Positions 26,187 through 34,979 of a stretch of DNA of 64,000 bases are shown here, piece after piece; the first letter of the stretch is position 1, and each line of letters opens with the position of its first letter. The notes below the pieces were generated by a model. That model saw only the letters and a program-made list of their open reading frames with translations. It made no database searches and had not been told where the DNA came from. The translations under genes and the position numbers were made by a program. The stretch comes from Rhizobiaceae bacterium (lineage in GTDB: Bacteria; Pseudomonadota; Alphaproteobacteria; Rhizobiales; Rhizobiaceae): positions 82,707 through 146,706 of the forward strand of contig JAMLJA010000010.1 of NCBI GenBank assembly GCA_023953905.1, read 5' to 3'.

Positions 26187-26951
26187 CTACATATCTTCGG
26201 TAACCGGGATCCGGTCGATCATGTAGTCGTAGGCGTTCTGGATATGGTAGCGCATATACTCGCGCGCATCGTCCGCCTGGCGGCGTTCGATAAGCCGTAG
26301 GATCTCACGATGTTCCCCATTGATCCTGGTGCGATGCTCGACCGGATCTGGCGCCTTGGTCGCGTTGCAAAGACGCAGATACACCTGAAAACCGGGCTGC
26401 GAGCGCACCAATTGTATCGACTTTTCCAGGAAGGGATTGTCAGCAGCCGCGACCACCGACAGGTGGAAATCGTAGGCTTCCAACGGCTCCTGCATGAATG
26501 TTGGAAAATTATGAGTCGGCGGATAAACGCATTCGCTGATGCGCTTGAGCGATGCTGGTCCATGACGCAACGCGGCCAGATAGGCGGCCTCGCTTTCGAT
26601 TAGCAGGCGAAACTCGAAGCACCGCTGCAGATCGCGCACACTGCTGCCCTGAAGAACTTCGCTGCGTGCGGCGACCGAACCTTCGACCTCACGAATGACG
26701 ACCGTGCCCGAGCCTTGCACCGAACGCACCAGTCCCTTGTCGCGCAGCTTTGCGATCGCCGCCCTGACAACGGGACGCGACACGTGAAAATGCTGGCTGA
26801 GTTCGTTTTCCGTTGGGAGTTTCCCCTCATAGGGAATGCGTCCCTCCTCAATCCAGCCGAGCAACGAGCGATAGACCGTATCGCTGCGATTTCCCTCGCG
26901 CATCACCGGTCCGGGTGCAGCACCGCCAAATGTTTCGGGACTCGAATCCAT
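26187..26951 (-). CDS. GntR-family regulator, FadR/FCD subfamily
   Basis: Regulator of 254 residues. The N-terminal winged helix covers about residues 22-90 (TVYRSLLGWIEEGRIPYEGK, LPTENELSQHFHVSRPVVRA, LRDKGLVRSVQGSGTVV). The all-helical FCD effector domain follows, with the ligand/metal-type residues in RLLIESEAAYLAA, FHLSVVAAADNP and HREILRLIERR. FCD members usually sense carboxylic acids. It lies between the dehydrogenase and dehydratase genes, divergent from the latter, and probably controls the whole acid-sugar cluster. A palindrome touches its start codon. Confidence 0.9.
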   Translation of the reverse strand: MDSSPETFGGAAPGPVMREGNRSDTVYRSLLGWIEEGRIPYEGKLPTENELSQHFHVSRPVVRAAIAKLRDKGLVRSVQGSGTVVIREVEGSVAARSEVLQGSSVRDLQRCFEFRLLIESEAAYLAALRHGPASLKRISECVYPPTHNFPTFMQEPLEAYDFHLSVVAAADNPFLEKSIQLVRSQPGFQVYLRLCNATKAPDPVEHRTRINGEHREILRLIERRQADDAREYMRYHIQNAYDYMIDRIPVTEDM

Positions 26952-26970
26952 ATGTGCTGCATATCACATA
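26951..26970. promoter_or_regulatory. Palindrome at the GntR gene start
   Basis: TATGTG-N8-CACATA, perfect 6-bp arms, directly at the GntR start codon. A candidate autoregulatory operator. Confidence 0.4.
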
Positions 26971-27003
26971 CGCGGAGAATTTGGCAAGAACCATTACAAA
27001 TAT

Positions 27004-27043
27004 ATGACAAATCTATTGACAACATCAGCGCTGTCGGTAAGTT
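27004..27043 (+). promoter_or_regulatory. Promoter and shared motif upstream of the IlvD/Edd dehydratase
   Basis: ATGACAAAT (27004-27012) next to TTGACA (27016-27021), a 16-base spacer and TAAGTT. The same ATGACAAAT and CTATTGACA words occur in the binding-protein promoter near 25080-25105, which suggests common control. Confidence 0.4.
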
Positions 27044-27085
27044 GCGGCGAAATTTGTCGCGCCCTCGACGAACGGTGAAGACTTC

Positions 27086-28810
27086 ATGAAAAGAATTTCG
27101 GTTTCGGATCTGCGCAGCCAGCGCTGGTACAACGCCCCGGCGATGCGCACCTTCAACCATCGCTCGCGGACGTTCCAGATCGGCTATTCAAAGGCCGATT
27201 TCGAGAACAAGCCGGTAATCGCGATCCTCAACACCTGGAGCGACTTCAACCAGTGCCACTCGCATTTCAAGCAGCGTGTGGAGGAAGTAAAACGCGGCGT
27301 CTGGCAGGCCGGCGGCTTCCCGATCGAGGTTCCTGCGATCTCGCTTAGCGAGCCGATGATGAAACCGACAACCATGCTCTACCGCAATTTGTTGGCGATG
27401 GAGGCCGAGGAAATTTTGCGCGCGCATCCGGTCGACGGCGCCGTATTGATGGGCGGTTGCGACAAGACCACGCCCGGCCTGCTCATGGGGGCGTTCAGCA
27501 TGAACCTGCCCTGCATATTCGTGCCGGCTGGTCCGATGCTCAATGCACGCTGGCGCGGCCATACCTTGGGCAGCGGCAGCGACAATTGGAAGTTCTGGGA
27601 CGAAAAACGGGCCGGCAACATCACCGACGCGCAATGGCATAGCATGGAGGAACAGATCGCCCGTTCGCCGGGTCATTGCATGACGATGGGCACAGCCTCG
27701 ACCATGACGAGCGCGGCTGAGGCAATGGGCATGACGCTGCCGGGCGCCGCGTCCATTCCGGCTCCCGATTCCAATCATCCGCGCATGGCGTCGGATTCCG
27801 GCCGCCGTATCGTCGACATGGTCTGGGAAGACATGCGACCCAGAAGTCTGCTGTCGATGCAGTCGTTTGAGAACGCGGTCACCACGGTGATGGCGCTGGG
27901 CGGTTCGACGAATGCCGTGATCCACCTCATCGCCATGGCGCGACGCCTGTCCATCCCGCTCGATCTCGACACGTTCGATCGCATCTCGCGGCGAACGCCG
28001 GTGCTTGCCAATCTAAGGCCGTCGGGCAAGTTCCTGATGGAGGATTTCTATTATGCCGGAGGTCTGCGCGCCTTGATGCGCAATATGCTCGACCTCTTGC
28101 ATGCTGACGCGGTGACGGTGAACGGGAAGACGTTGGCCGAAAACGTGGCCGATGCCGACACGTTCGACGCGGACATCATCCGCCCACTCGACAATCCGAT
28201 CCTCGCCGAAGGCGGGCTCGTCGTGCTGAAGGGATCACTCGCGCCCGACGGCGCGGTGATCAAGCCGGCCGCCTCCACCCCCGCTCTGATGAAGCATCGC
28301 GGTCGCGCTGTTACCTTTGCCAGCCGCGACGATCTGGCGAAGCGCATCGACGACCCGGATCTCGACATCACCGAGAACGACGTCATCGTGCTGAAGGGCG
28401 CCGGTCCCGTGGGCGCGCCAGGCATGCCGGAGTGGGGTGCGCTTCCGGTGCCGAAGAAGCTGCTGCAGAAAGGCGTGCGCGACATGCTGCGCATCTCGGA
28501 CGCGCGTATGAGTGGAACGAGTTTCGGGGCCTGCGTGCTGCATGTCTCGCCAGAGGCGGCGCGGGGCGGGCCGCTGGCGCTTGTGGAGGATGGCGACATC
28601 ATCGAGATCGATGTGTCGGAGCGGAGGCTCGACCTCATGGTCTCCGAGGAAGAACTGGCGCGTCGCCGCGCCGCCTGGACGGCGCCGGCACCCTACTACA
28701 CGCGCGGCTACGGACTGATGTTTGCGCAGCATGTGATGTCCGCCGACAAAGGCTGCGATTTCGACTTCCTCGAGCCGGCGGGCGAAACGCCTGAACCCAA
28801 GATCTATTGA
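27086..28810 (+). CDS. IlvD/Edd-family sugar-acid dehydratase
   Basis: Iron-sulfur dehydratase of 574 residues. Three conserved cysteines are in place for the cluster: C57 (NQCHSH), C125 (GGCDKTTPG) and C198 (GHCMTMGTAST). The N-terminus with RSQRWYNAPAMRTFNHRSR is like that of L-arabinonate/D-xylonate-type dehydratases rather than the branched-chain amino acid enzyme. It should form a 2-keto-3-deoxy acid. It is followed by an RraA-family gene that overlaps its stop. Together with the enolase-type dehydratase this gives two different acid dehydratases in one cluster. Confidence 0.9.
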   Translation: MKRISVSDLRSQRWYNAPAMRTFNHRSRTFQIGYSKADFENKPVIAILNTWSDFNQCHSHFKQRVEEVKRGVWQAGGFPIEVPAISLSEPMMKPTTMLYRNLLAMEAEEILRAHPVDGAVLMGGCDKTTPGLLMGAFSMNLPCIFVPAGPMLNARWRGHTLGSGSDNWKFWDEKRAGNITDAQWHSMEEQIARSPGHCMTMGTASTMTSAAEAMGMTLPGAASIPAPDSNHPRMASDSGRRIVDMVWEDMRPRSLLSMQSFENAVTTVMALGGSTNAVIHLIAMARRLSIPLDLDTFDRISRRTPVLANLRPSGKFLMEDFYYAGGLRALMRNMLDLLHADAVTVNGKTLAENVADADTFDADIIRPLDNPILAEGGLVVLKGSLAPDGAVIKPAASTPALMKHRGRAVTFASRDDLAKRIDDPDLDITENDVIVLKGAGPVGAPGMPEWGALPVPKKLLQKGVRDMLRISDARMSGTSFGACVLHVSPEAARGGPLALVEDGDIIEIDVSERRLDLMVSEEELARRRAAWTAPAPYYTRGYGLMFAQHVMSADKGCDFDFLEPAGETPEPKIY

Positions 28811-29553
28811 GAAAGCCAGCAGCCGTGACCACCGAAGCCGACAACGACATCATCGCACGCCTCAAACGCTGCGGGACCGCGACCCTGTCGACGATCCTCA
28901 CCAGGCGCGGTTTGAACCGCGTCTTCATGTACGGCGTCGCACCCTTGCCGGGATCGATGCCGCGCATGGTGGGCCGCGCCTTCACCATGCGTTCGGTTGC
29001 CATGCGTGAAGACAAGCTTGCCGAGGACAAGTCACAGGATCCGCGCGTCAATCTGCAGCGCCGGGCGACGGAGGAGTGCGGCGTCGGCGAAGTGCTGGTG
29101 ATCGACTGCCGCGGCGACGCGTCGGGCGCGAGCGGCGGTCTGATGCTGTTCGAGCGCATGCGGCTGCGGGGTTGTGCGGGTGTTGTGTCGGATGGCGGCG
29201 TGCGCGATGCGTGGGAAATCGCGGCCTCTGGCTTTCCGGTATACGCGAAAGCTGTCTGCCCGCCGAACAGCACGCTGGCGCATCGCTTCATCGACCTGAA
29301 CGTGCCAATCAGCTGCGGTGGGGCGGCGGTTTATCCCGGCGATTTCATTGCCGGCGATCCGGATGGCTGCATCGTCATTCCTCAGGCGATCGCGGACGAG
29401 GTGTCGCGGCAGGCGCTTGCCTATGAGGAACAGGAGGAGTTCATCCTGCGCCGCCTGCGCGCCGGTAACCCGATCTACGGAACATATCCGCTCGAGGCCG
29501 AGGGGCTGGCCGAGTACGAGGCGGAGCGCGCGGCGCGCAAGGTTGAAGACTGA
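28807..29553 (+). CDS. RraA-family protein, probable 2-oxo-acid aldolase
   Basis: Protein of up to 248 residues of the RraA/4-hydroxy-4-methyl-2-oxoglutarate aldolase family. It shows the substrate/metal-site region GDASGASGGLMLFERMRLRG and SDGGVRDAWEI, with the Arg-Asp pair used by the aldolases. The C-terminus PGDFIAGDPDGCIVIPQ is also typical. The family includes inhibitors of RNase E, but the operon position after a sugar-acid dehydratase favours an aldolase releasing pyruvate. Start either TTG 28807, overlapping the dehydratase stop, or GTG 28825. Confidence 0.85.
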   Translation: MRKPAAVTTEADNDIIARLKRCGTATLSTILTRRGLNRVFMYGVAPLPGSMPRMVGRAFTMRSVAMREDKLAEDKSQDPRVNLQRRATEECGVGEVLVIDCRGDASGASGGLMLFERMRLRGCAGVVSDGGVRDAWEIAASGFPVYAKAVCPPNSTLAHRFIDLNVPISCGGAAVYPGDFIAGDPDGCIVIPQAIADEVSRQALAYEEQEEFILRRLRAGNPIYGTYPLEAEGLAEYEAERAARKVED

Positions 29554-29621
29554 CATCATGCAGGTGAAGCTGCAGGTGACGCCAGATGAAGCGCCACCGA
29601 TGCAGCGGGGGAGGACAAGGC

Positions 29622-30650
29622 TTGGTTGAACCAGCAACGAGCGGGCAAAGAGCACCAGCGACGAAGGCGGCCGATCCCTTGCTATCGGTCCGCGATTTGA
29701 CGGTGAAGGCCGGCGCGCTGGAGTTGGTGCATGGCGTGAGCTTCGACCTCGCGTCCGGCACGGTGACGGCGCTGGTCGGGGAATCAGGCAGCGGCAAGAG
29801 CCTCACGGCGCAGGCAATCCTCGGACTTCTCGCCCGGGAGGTCTACGCGGTGAGCGGAACGTCCCTTGCCTTCAACGGCACTTCGCTCGGATTCGGCGGC
29901 AATCATCTCCCAAGGGGCTTCCGCGGTCTGCTCACCGGCTACGTGATGCAAGACCCCTCCTCGGCGCTCGATCCGACCATGACAGTTGGGGGCCAGATCG
30001 CCGAAATGTTCATGGTGCATCGCGGCATGGGACGCATGGCGGCTTTGAAGGAGGCGGCCCGCATGCTGGACCTCGTGCGCGTTCCAAACGCCAGCGCCCG
30101 CATCTATGACTATCCACATCAGTTCTCCGGCGGCATGAAGCAGCGCGTGCTGATCGCAATGGCGGTGGCGCTGTCGCCGCGTCTGCTCATAGCCGATGAG
30201 CCCACCACGGCGCTCGACGTCACCGTACAAGCCGAAATCCTCGCGCTGATTGACGATCTGCGCGTGGATCTCGACATGGCGGTTTTGATCATCACGCATG
30301 ATTTCGGCGTGGTCTATCAATGCGCTGACCGCGTGCTGGTCATGTATGCCGGCAAGCTCGTCGAGGGTGGCGAGACGCTTCAGATCACGGAACGCGGGCG
30401 GCATCCTTACACGCGCGGGTTGATCGCCTCGATCCCGGACCTGGACGATCTCGATCGCCGGGTCGTGCCCATTCCTGGCCAGCCGCCGCGACCGGAGGCG
30501 AGTTGGCGCGGCAGTTGTGCTTTCAGTCCGCGCTGCGGCTGGAAGGTGGAACGATGCCTGAACGACGTGCCGCGCGAGGAGATCCTGGCTGGCAGCGCCA
30601 TTGTCCGCTGCTTCGAGTGGCAGCGCGTCGAAGCGGGTCGCACAAGATGA
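29622..30650 (+). CDS. Opp-type ABC importer ATPase (OppD type)
   Basis: ATPase of about 342 residues. Walker A is GESGSGKS, the signature FSGGMKQRV, Walker [13 protein letters not shown] and the switch ITHDFG. The C-terminal oligo_HPY part has the Cys-rich SCAFSPRCGWKVERC pattern. The TTG at 29622 is preferred because GGGAGGAC stands just before it; an ATG at 29586 would add 12 residues. ATGA overlap with the next ATPase. First transporter gene after the dehydratase-aldolase pair. Confidence 0.88.
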   Translation: MVEPATSGQRAPATKAADPLLSVRDLTVKAGALELVHGVSFDLASGTVTALVGESGSGKSLTAQAILGLLAREVYAVSGTSLAFNGTSLGFGGNHLPRGFRGLLTGYVMQDPSSALDPTMTVGGQIAEMFMVHRGMGRMAALKEAARMLDLVRVPNASARIYDYPHQFSGGMKQRVLIAMAVALSPRLLIADEPTTALDVTVQAEILALIDDLRVDLDMAVLIITHDFGVVYQCADRVLVMYAGKLVEGGETLQITERGRHPYTRGLIASIPDLDDLDRRVVPIPGQPPRPEASWRGSCAFSPRCGWKVERCLNDVPREEILAGSAIVRCFEWQRVEAGRTR

Positions 30651-31507
30651 GCGCCGCGCTGGATGTCGAGCAACTGACCTTCGGTTATCCTTCGGCAAGC
30701 CTCGGCGCGCGCCGCCAGGTCATCGTCAAGGCGCTCGATCATGTGAGCCTTTCCGTCCAGCCGGGCCGCGTACTGGGAATAGTCGGCGAATCGGGCAGCG
30801 GAAAAAGCACGCTCCTGCGCACCATCGTCGGACTGAACCGGGGCTTCAGTGGAACGATCCGCTTCAATGGCAGGCCGGTCGACCATGGCGCGGGCAAGGC
30901 GGGGCTGGCTGATTTCCGTGCCGGGGTCCAGATGATCTTCCAGGATCCGGGGGGCAGCCTGAACCCGTTCAAGACGATCCGGCAGACCCTCGCTGCGGCC
31001 CTTGCGAGAGCTCCTTTGGGGATACGCGGCGAGGGCAAGCCAGGCGAGAACAAGCTCGGCGCACTGCTGGACCGGGTCGGCATGAACGCGTCGGCACTCG
31101 ACCGCAGACCTTCGGAGTTTTCCGGCGGACAATTGCAACGACTTGCCATCGCGCGCGCGCTCGCCAGCAATCCCTCCGTCATCCTTTGCGACGAGCCGAC
31201 TTCGGCGCTCGACGTCTCGGTGCAGGCGCAGATCCTCGACCTGTTCGCGGAGTTGCGTGCGGAAGGGCGAGCCTTCATCTTCGTCACGCACAATCTCGGC
31301 GTGCTCGGCCATATCGCAGACGACCTCGTCGTCATGTATCGAGGCAAGGTGATCGAGACAGGCCCGGCGCGGCAGGTCATCGCCTCACCGCGTGAAGCCT
31401 ACACTTCGGCGCTGATCGCGGCATCGCCTCGGCTGAAGCATCGCGGCGCTCTCCTCAACCAGGCGCGTGAACGTCGCGAAAGCGCATCGGGAGGGAAGCC
31501 CGCGTGA
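30647..31507 (+). CDS. Opp-type ABC importer ATPase (OppF type)
   Basis: ATPase of 286 residues with Walker A GESGSGKSTLL, Q-loop FQDPGGSLNPF, signature EFSGGQLQRLAIARA, Walker B ILCDEPTSALD and switch FVTHN. The OppF pairing with the preceding OppD is shown by the ATGA overlap. The frame is open upstream into the OppD gene, but only the ATG at 30647 gives the family's N-terminus. No C-terminal cysteine-rich segment is seen, so it is a short OppF. Confidence 0.88.
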   Translation: MSAALDVEQLTFGYPSASLGARRQVIVKALDHVSLSVQPGRVLGIVGESGSGKSTLLRTIVGLNRGFSGTIRFNGRPVDHGAGKAGLADFRAGVQMIFQDPGGSLNPFKTIRQTLAAALARAPLGIRGEGKPGENKLGALLDRVGMNASALDRRPSEFSGGQLQRLAIARALASNPSVILCDEPTSALDVSVQAQILDLFAELRAEGRAFIFVTHNLGVLGHIADDLVVMYRGKVIETGPARQVIASPREAYTSALIAASPRLKHRGALLNQARERRESASGGKPA

Positions 31508-32424
31508 TTTCGTTCCTGAGCTCCAGATTTCTCAACGCCGCAGGCACACTCGTCGCAGCGGTGATCGCAACCTTCATCATGATCCGCATCGCGCCGGGCG
31601 ACCCCGTTCTGGTGCTGCTTGGCGATCTCGCTTCACCGCAACAGATCGAGGCTGCACGCATCGAATACGGTCTCGATCTTCCGCTCTACGAACAACTGTT
31701 CATCTATCTCGGCAAAGCCTTCTCACTCGACTTCGGCAATTCGATTATCCAGGGCCGGCCTGCAGTCGACATCGTCGCCCAACGCATGATGGCGACACTG
31801 ACGCTAGGCGTCGCGACCTTCGCCATCGTCACCGCGGTCGCCATCCCGCTCGGCCTGATCGCCGCACTCTACCAGAATCGATGGTTCGACAGAGCCACAT
31901 CGAACACCTCGCTTGTCGTGCTCGGCATACCGGATTTCTGGCTTGGCCTCGTGTTCATCCTCTTGTTTGCGCGATGGCTCCAGATCCTGCCAAGCTCGGG
32001 CTGGTCGTCGCCGACCTCGATTATCCTGCCCGCGGTCACGCTGGCGCTGCCGCTGATCGCGCTCAACATGCGGCTGATGCGCAACGAGGCGATCGGCGTG
32101 CTGAGTTCGAACATGGTGAAGATTCTGCGGGCGAAGGGCGTGCCGACCCGGCGCATCATCACCCACCACGTGCTCCGTAACGCGCTGTTGCCGGTGTTGA
32201 CCGTGGGCGGGGTGCAGTTCGGCCATCTGCTCGGCGGAGCGGTGATCGTGGAGACGGTGTTCGGCTGGCCGGGGCTCGGCAAGGAACTCATCACGGCGAT
32301 CGGCTATCGGGACTATGCCGTGGTTCAAGCATGCATCTTCGTGATGACGTTTCTCGTCGTCACGATAAATTTCGCGGTGGATTTCAGCTACAGGCTGATA
32401 GATCCGCGCCTGAGGCGTATCTGA
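31504..32424 (+). CDS. Opp-type ABC importer permease (OppB type)
   Basis: Membrane permease of 306 residues starting with GTG that overlaps the ATPase stop (GTGA). It has the N-terminal span with RIAPGDPVLVLLGD, the EAA loop VKILRAKGVPTRRI, and the C-terminal GGAVIVETVFGWPGLGKEL. All segments of the OppB/DppB family are present and in order. Confidence 0.9.
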   Translation: MISFLSSRFLNAAGTLVAAVIATFIMIRIAPGDPVLVLLGDLASPQQIEAARIEYGLDLPLYEQLFIYLGKAFSLDFGNSIIQGRPAVDIVAQRMMATLTLGVATFAIVTAVAIPLGLIAALYQNRWFDRATSNTSLVVLGIPDFWLGLVFILLFARWLQILPSSGWSSPTSIILPAVTLALPLIALNMRLMRNEAIGVLSSNMVKILRAKGVPTRRIITHHVLRNALLPVLTVGGVQFGHLLGGAVIVETVFGWPGLGKELITAIGYRDYAVVQACIFVMTFLVVTINFAVDFSYRLIDPRLRRI

Positions 32425-32426
32425 GC

Positions 32427-33296
32427 ATGGCGATGACGATATCCACGGCACACAGGTCGCGTTCGGCGCTCTCGGTCACCGAAATATTGGCTGTCGCCGT
32501 CGTTCTGCTCTTCGTCGTTGTTGGCGTGGCGGGACCCAATCTGGTCGACTTCAACCCTGCGGCGACCGACACGTCGGCGCGTCTGAAGCCACCTATGACG
32601 ATGCTCGCGGACGGGTCCGTTGCCTGGTTCGGCACCGATGCGGTCGGGCGCAACGTGGCAAAGCAGGTCATCTATGGCGCCCGCATCTCGCTCATCGTCG
32701 GCTTCACCTCGGCGCTGCTCGCTGCCGCCTTCGGCGTCGTGATCGGCGTCTGGGCCGGATGGGCCGGCGGCAGGACCGAGCAATTCCTGATGCGGATCGT
32801 CGATGTGCAGCTCGCCTTTCCGTCTATCCTCATCGCGGTGTTTCTGGCCGCCTTCATCGAACCCAGCCTGCTGTCGGTAATCGTCATCCTCGCCGTCACG
32901 CGCTGGGCCATCGTAGCCCGCGTCTCGCGCGCCATCACGACGCGGTCCCTGACGAGAAGCTATGTCGAGGCGGCCATCATCTCCGGTGACAGTGCCTGGA
33001 GGGTGGTGCGGGACTGCATCCTGCCCAATCTCTGGATACCTTTGCTGATCCTGATGTCGGCTGAACTCAGCCTGATCATTCTGGCCGAAGCCTCGCTCGG
33101 CTTCCTGGGCCTCGGCACGCCGATCGATGTTCCCTCCTGGGGCCGCATCATCTCGTCGGGTCGCAATTACCTTGCCAATGCATGGTGGATCGCGACGCTC
33201 CCGGGCGTCGTCATCGTTCTGGTGGTGGTCTCGATCGGCGTCGCCGGCGAGATCTTGCGCCGGCGCCTGGGGCGCGGCGTCATCACCGCCATTTGA
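32427..33296 (+). CDS. Opp-type ABC importer permease (OppC type)
   Basis: Membrane permease of 289 residues. It shows the WFGTDAVGRNVAKQVIYGAR pattern, the EAA loop SYVEAAIISGDSAWRV, and SLGFLGLGTPIDVPSWGR near the C-terminus. The ATG at 32427 is two bases after the OppB stop; an earlier in-frame start inside oppB is not plausible. With the genes before it, it makes a complete importer apart from the binding protein, which is probably the one at 23.6-25.0 kb. Confidence 0.9.
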   Translation: MAMTISTAHRSRSALSVTEILAVAVVLLFVVVGVAGPNLVDFNPAATDTSARLKPPMTMLADGSVAWFGTDAVGRNVAKQVIYGARISLIVGFTSALLAAAFGVVIGVWAGWAGGRTEQFLMRIVDVQLAFPSILIAVFLAAFIEPSLLSVIVILAVTRWAIVARVSRAITTRSLTRSYVEAAIISGDSAWRVVRDCILPNLWIPLLILMSAELSLIILAEASLGFLGLGTPIDVPSWGRIISSGRNYLANAWWIATLPGVVIVLVVVSIGVAGEILRRRLGRGVITAI

Positions 33297-33314
33297 GGTT
33301 CGGAGATCGAGCCC

Positions 33315-34529
33315 TTGATCCATGATTTCATCGTCGTTGGCGGCGGCATTGTCGGGCTTGCCACAGCTCTCGAACTGCTGCGCCGACGGCCCGGGGCGAG
33401 CCTCGTGCTCCTGGAAAAGGAGGATCGCGTCGCCTTTCACCAGACGGGCCACAACAGCGGCGTTATTCATGCGGGAATCTACTATGCGCCTGGAAGCCTC
33501 AAGGCAAAACTTTGCTTGGAGGGCCTGCACGCTACCAAGGCGTTCTGCGACGAGCATGGCATTCCCTACATCACCTGCGGCAAGCTTATCGTTGCGACCA
33601 ATGAGGGCGAGATGCAGCGCAACGAAGCCCTGTTCGAGCGGGCCACTGCCAACGGTCTGAGGCTGTCGAAGATCGGGGCCGAAGCGTTGCGTGAGATCGA
33701 GCCCAACATAAGAGGCACAGGCGCGCTGCTCAGCCCCGAGACGGGCATCGTCAGCTACAGGCAGATTTGCGACAAGATGGCCGACCTACTCAGGAGCGCT
33801 GGTACGGAGATAAGGCTCTGCACCACGGTTACCGATATTCGCGACGGGGCCGACCGTGTTACGGTCGTTGCGGGTGGGGAAAGTCTTGAGGCGCGTCATG
33901 TTGTTTGCTGCGCTGGCCTCCAGTCGGATCGCCTGGCGCGCATGGCCGGCGCGCCGGTCGATTTCCGCATCGTGCCCTTCCGCGGCGAGTATTTCGTCCT
34001 GCCGCCGGACAAGAACGAGGTCGTCAGGCATCTGATCTATCCCGCGCCGGATCCATCCATGCCGTTTCTGGGCATTCATCTGACACGGATGATCGACGGC
34101 ACGGTCACCGTCGGTCCCAATGCGGTTCTGGGCATGGCCCGCGAGGGATATCCATCCCTGTCGTTCAATCTGCGAGACGCGGTAGACCTCGTGAGCTATG
34201 CCGGATTCTGGAAGCTGGTTGCAAAGAACTGGCGTCACGCAGCAGGAGAGATGCGCAACTCAATATGGCGCTCGAGCTACCTTCGCGAATGCCAGAAGTA
34301 CTGTCCGAGCCTCACTCTCGATGATCTCAAACCGTACCCGTCGGGCATCCGCGCACAGGCGGTGACTACGAAGGGTGAGGCAATCCACGATTTCCTATTC
34401 GCGGAAACTCGCCGCACGCTCCATGTCTGCAATGCGCCGTCGCCGGCAGCCACATCGGCCATTCCAATTGGCCGGATGATCGCCGACAAGGTGCTGGCGA
34501 GCGGCAGCAATAGTGGTGAAAGAACTTAG
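33315..34529 (+). CDS. lhgO: L-2-hydroxyglutarate oxidase
   Basis: FAD-dependent oxidase/dehydrogenase of 404 residues. The dinucleotide motif is IVVGGGIVGLATALELLRR at the N-terminus, followed by KEDRVAFHQTGHNSGVIHAGIYY, a hallmark of L-2-hydroxyglutarate oxidases. C-terminal GIRAQAV TTKG EAIHDFLF is also typical. It oxidises L-2-hydroxyglutarate, or a related 2-hydroxy acid, to the 2-oxo acid and passes electrons to the respiratory chain. The TTG at 33315 is the only good start, 18 bases after the permease gene. Its place at the end of the importer operon suggests the pathway produces a 2-hydroxyglutarate-like acid. Confidence 0.87.
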   Translation: MIHDFIVVGGGIVGLATALELLRRRPGASLVLLEKEDRVAFHQTGHNSGVIHAGIYYAPGSLKAKLCLEGLHATKAFCDEHGIPYITCGKLIVATNEGEMQRNEALFERATANGLRLSKIGAEALREIEPNIRGTGALLSPETGIVSYRQICDKMADLLRSAGTEIRLCTTVTDIRDGADRVTVVAGGESLEARHVVCCAGLQSDRLARMAGAPVDFRIVPFRGEYFVLPPDKNEVVRHLIYPAPDPSMPFLGIHLTRMIDGTVTVGPNAVLGMAREGYPSLSFNLRDAVDLVSYAGFWKLVAKNWRHAAGEMRNSIWRSSYLRECQKYCPSLTLDDLKPYPSGIRAQAVTTKGEAIHDFLFAETRRTLHVCNAPSPAATSAIPIGRMIADKVLASGSNSGERT

Positions 34530-34599
34530 TCTTTTGTAGTTCAACGGCTGGTTTTGGAGATAGCGCCGGGTACTCGGCACGGCCGAAGAAGGGGCTCGT

Positions 34600-34910
34600 T
34601 CTGACCGCGGCCTCGTCGTGTTCAGCGAGGCCGCGCGAACCAGACTTCCGTTGTCTCAGCAAGCGTAGGCGCGTCGTCGCTATCGACACCAAGGAGACCT
34701 TCCAGCGAGGCTCTTCCTCCCATGCGTTGAGATGCTGAAAGTTCCACCAAGCCTTGATAGCGTCTTTCAGATAGGGAATGCCGTTGAGCCCTCCGACGCG
34801 GTTATCCAGCCTCTGCAGCGCATTGCCCAGATTGTTCTGCGTCTTCGACCATTGCCACGTCACTCGCTCGCGGTTCTGCCGAACAGTTCGAGAACCTTGC
34901 CGCCTGATCG
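34600..34910 (-). pseudogene. TPR-repeat protein remnant
   Basis: On the minus strand RERVTWQWSKTQNNLGNALQ, followed by YLKDAIKAW, matches the repeat pattern of bacterial tetratricopeptide proteins. After that IATTRLRLLRQ appears and then the reading becomes meaningless. No complete repeat array, start or stop is left. The remnant separates the acid-sugar cluster from the next catabolic operon. Confidence 0.5.
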
Positions 34911-34979
34911 TAGGCGCGAAAGAGGTGCGTGGTGAGCAAGAAGCGAAATTTGCGACAAAGCCGCCGTTCCCGTCCCCCC

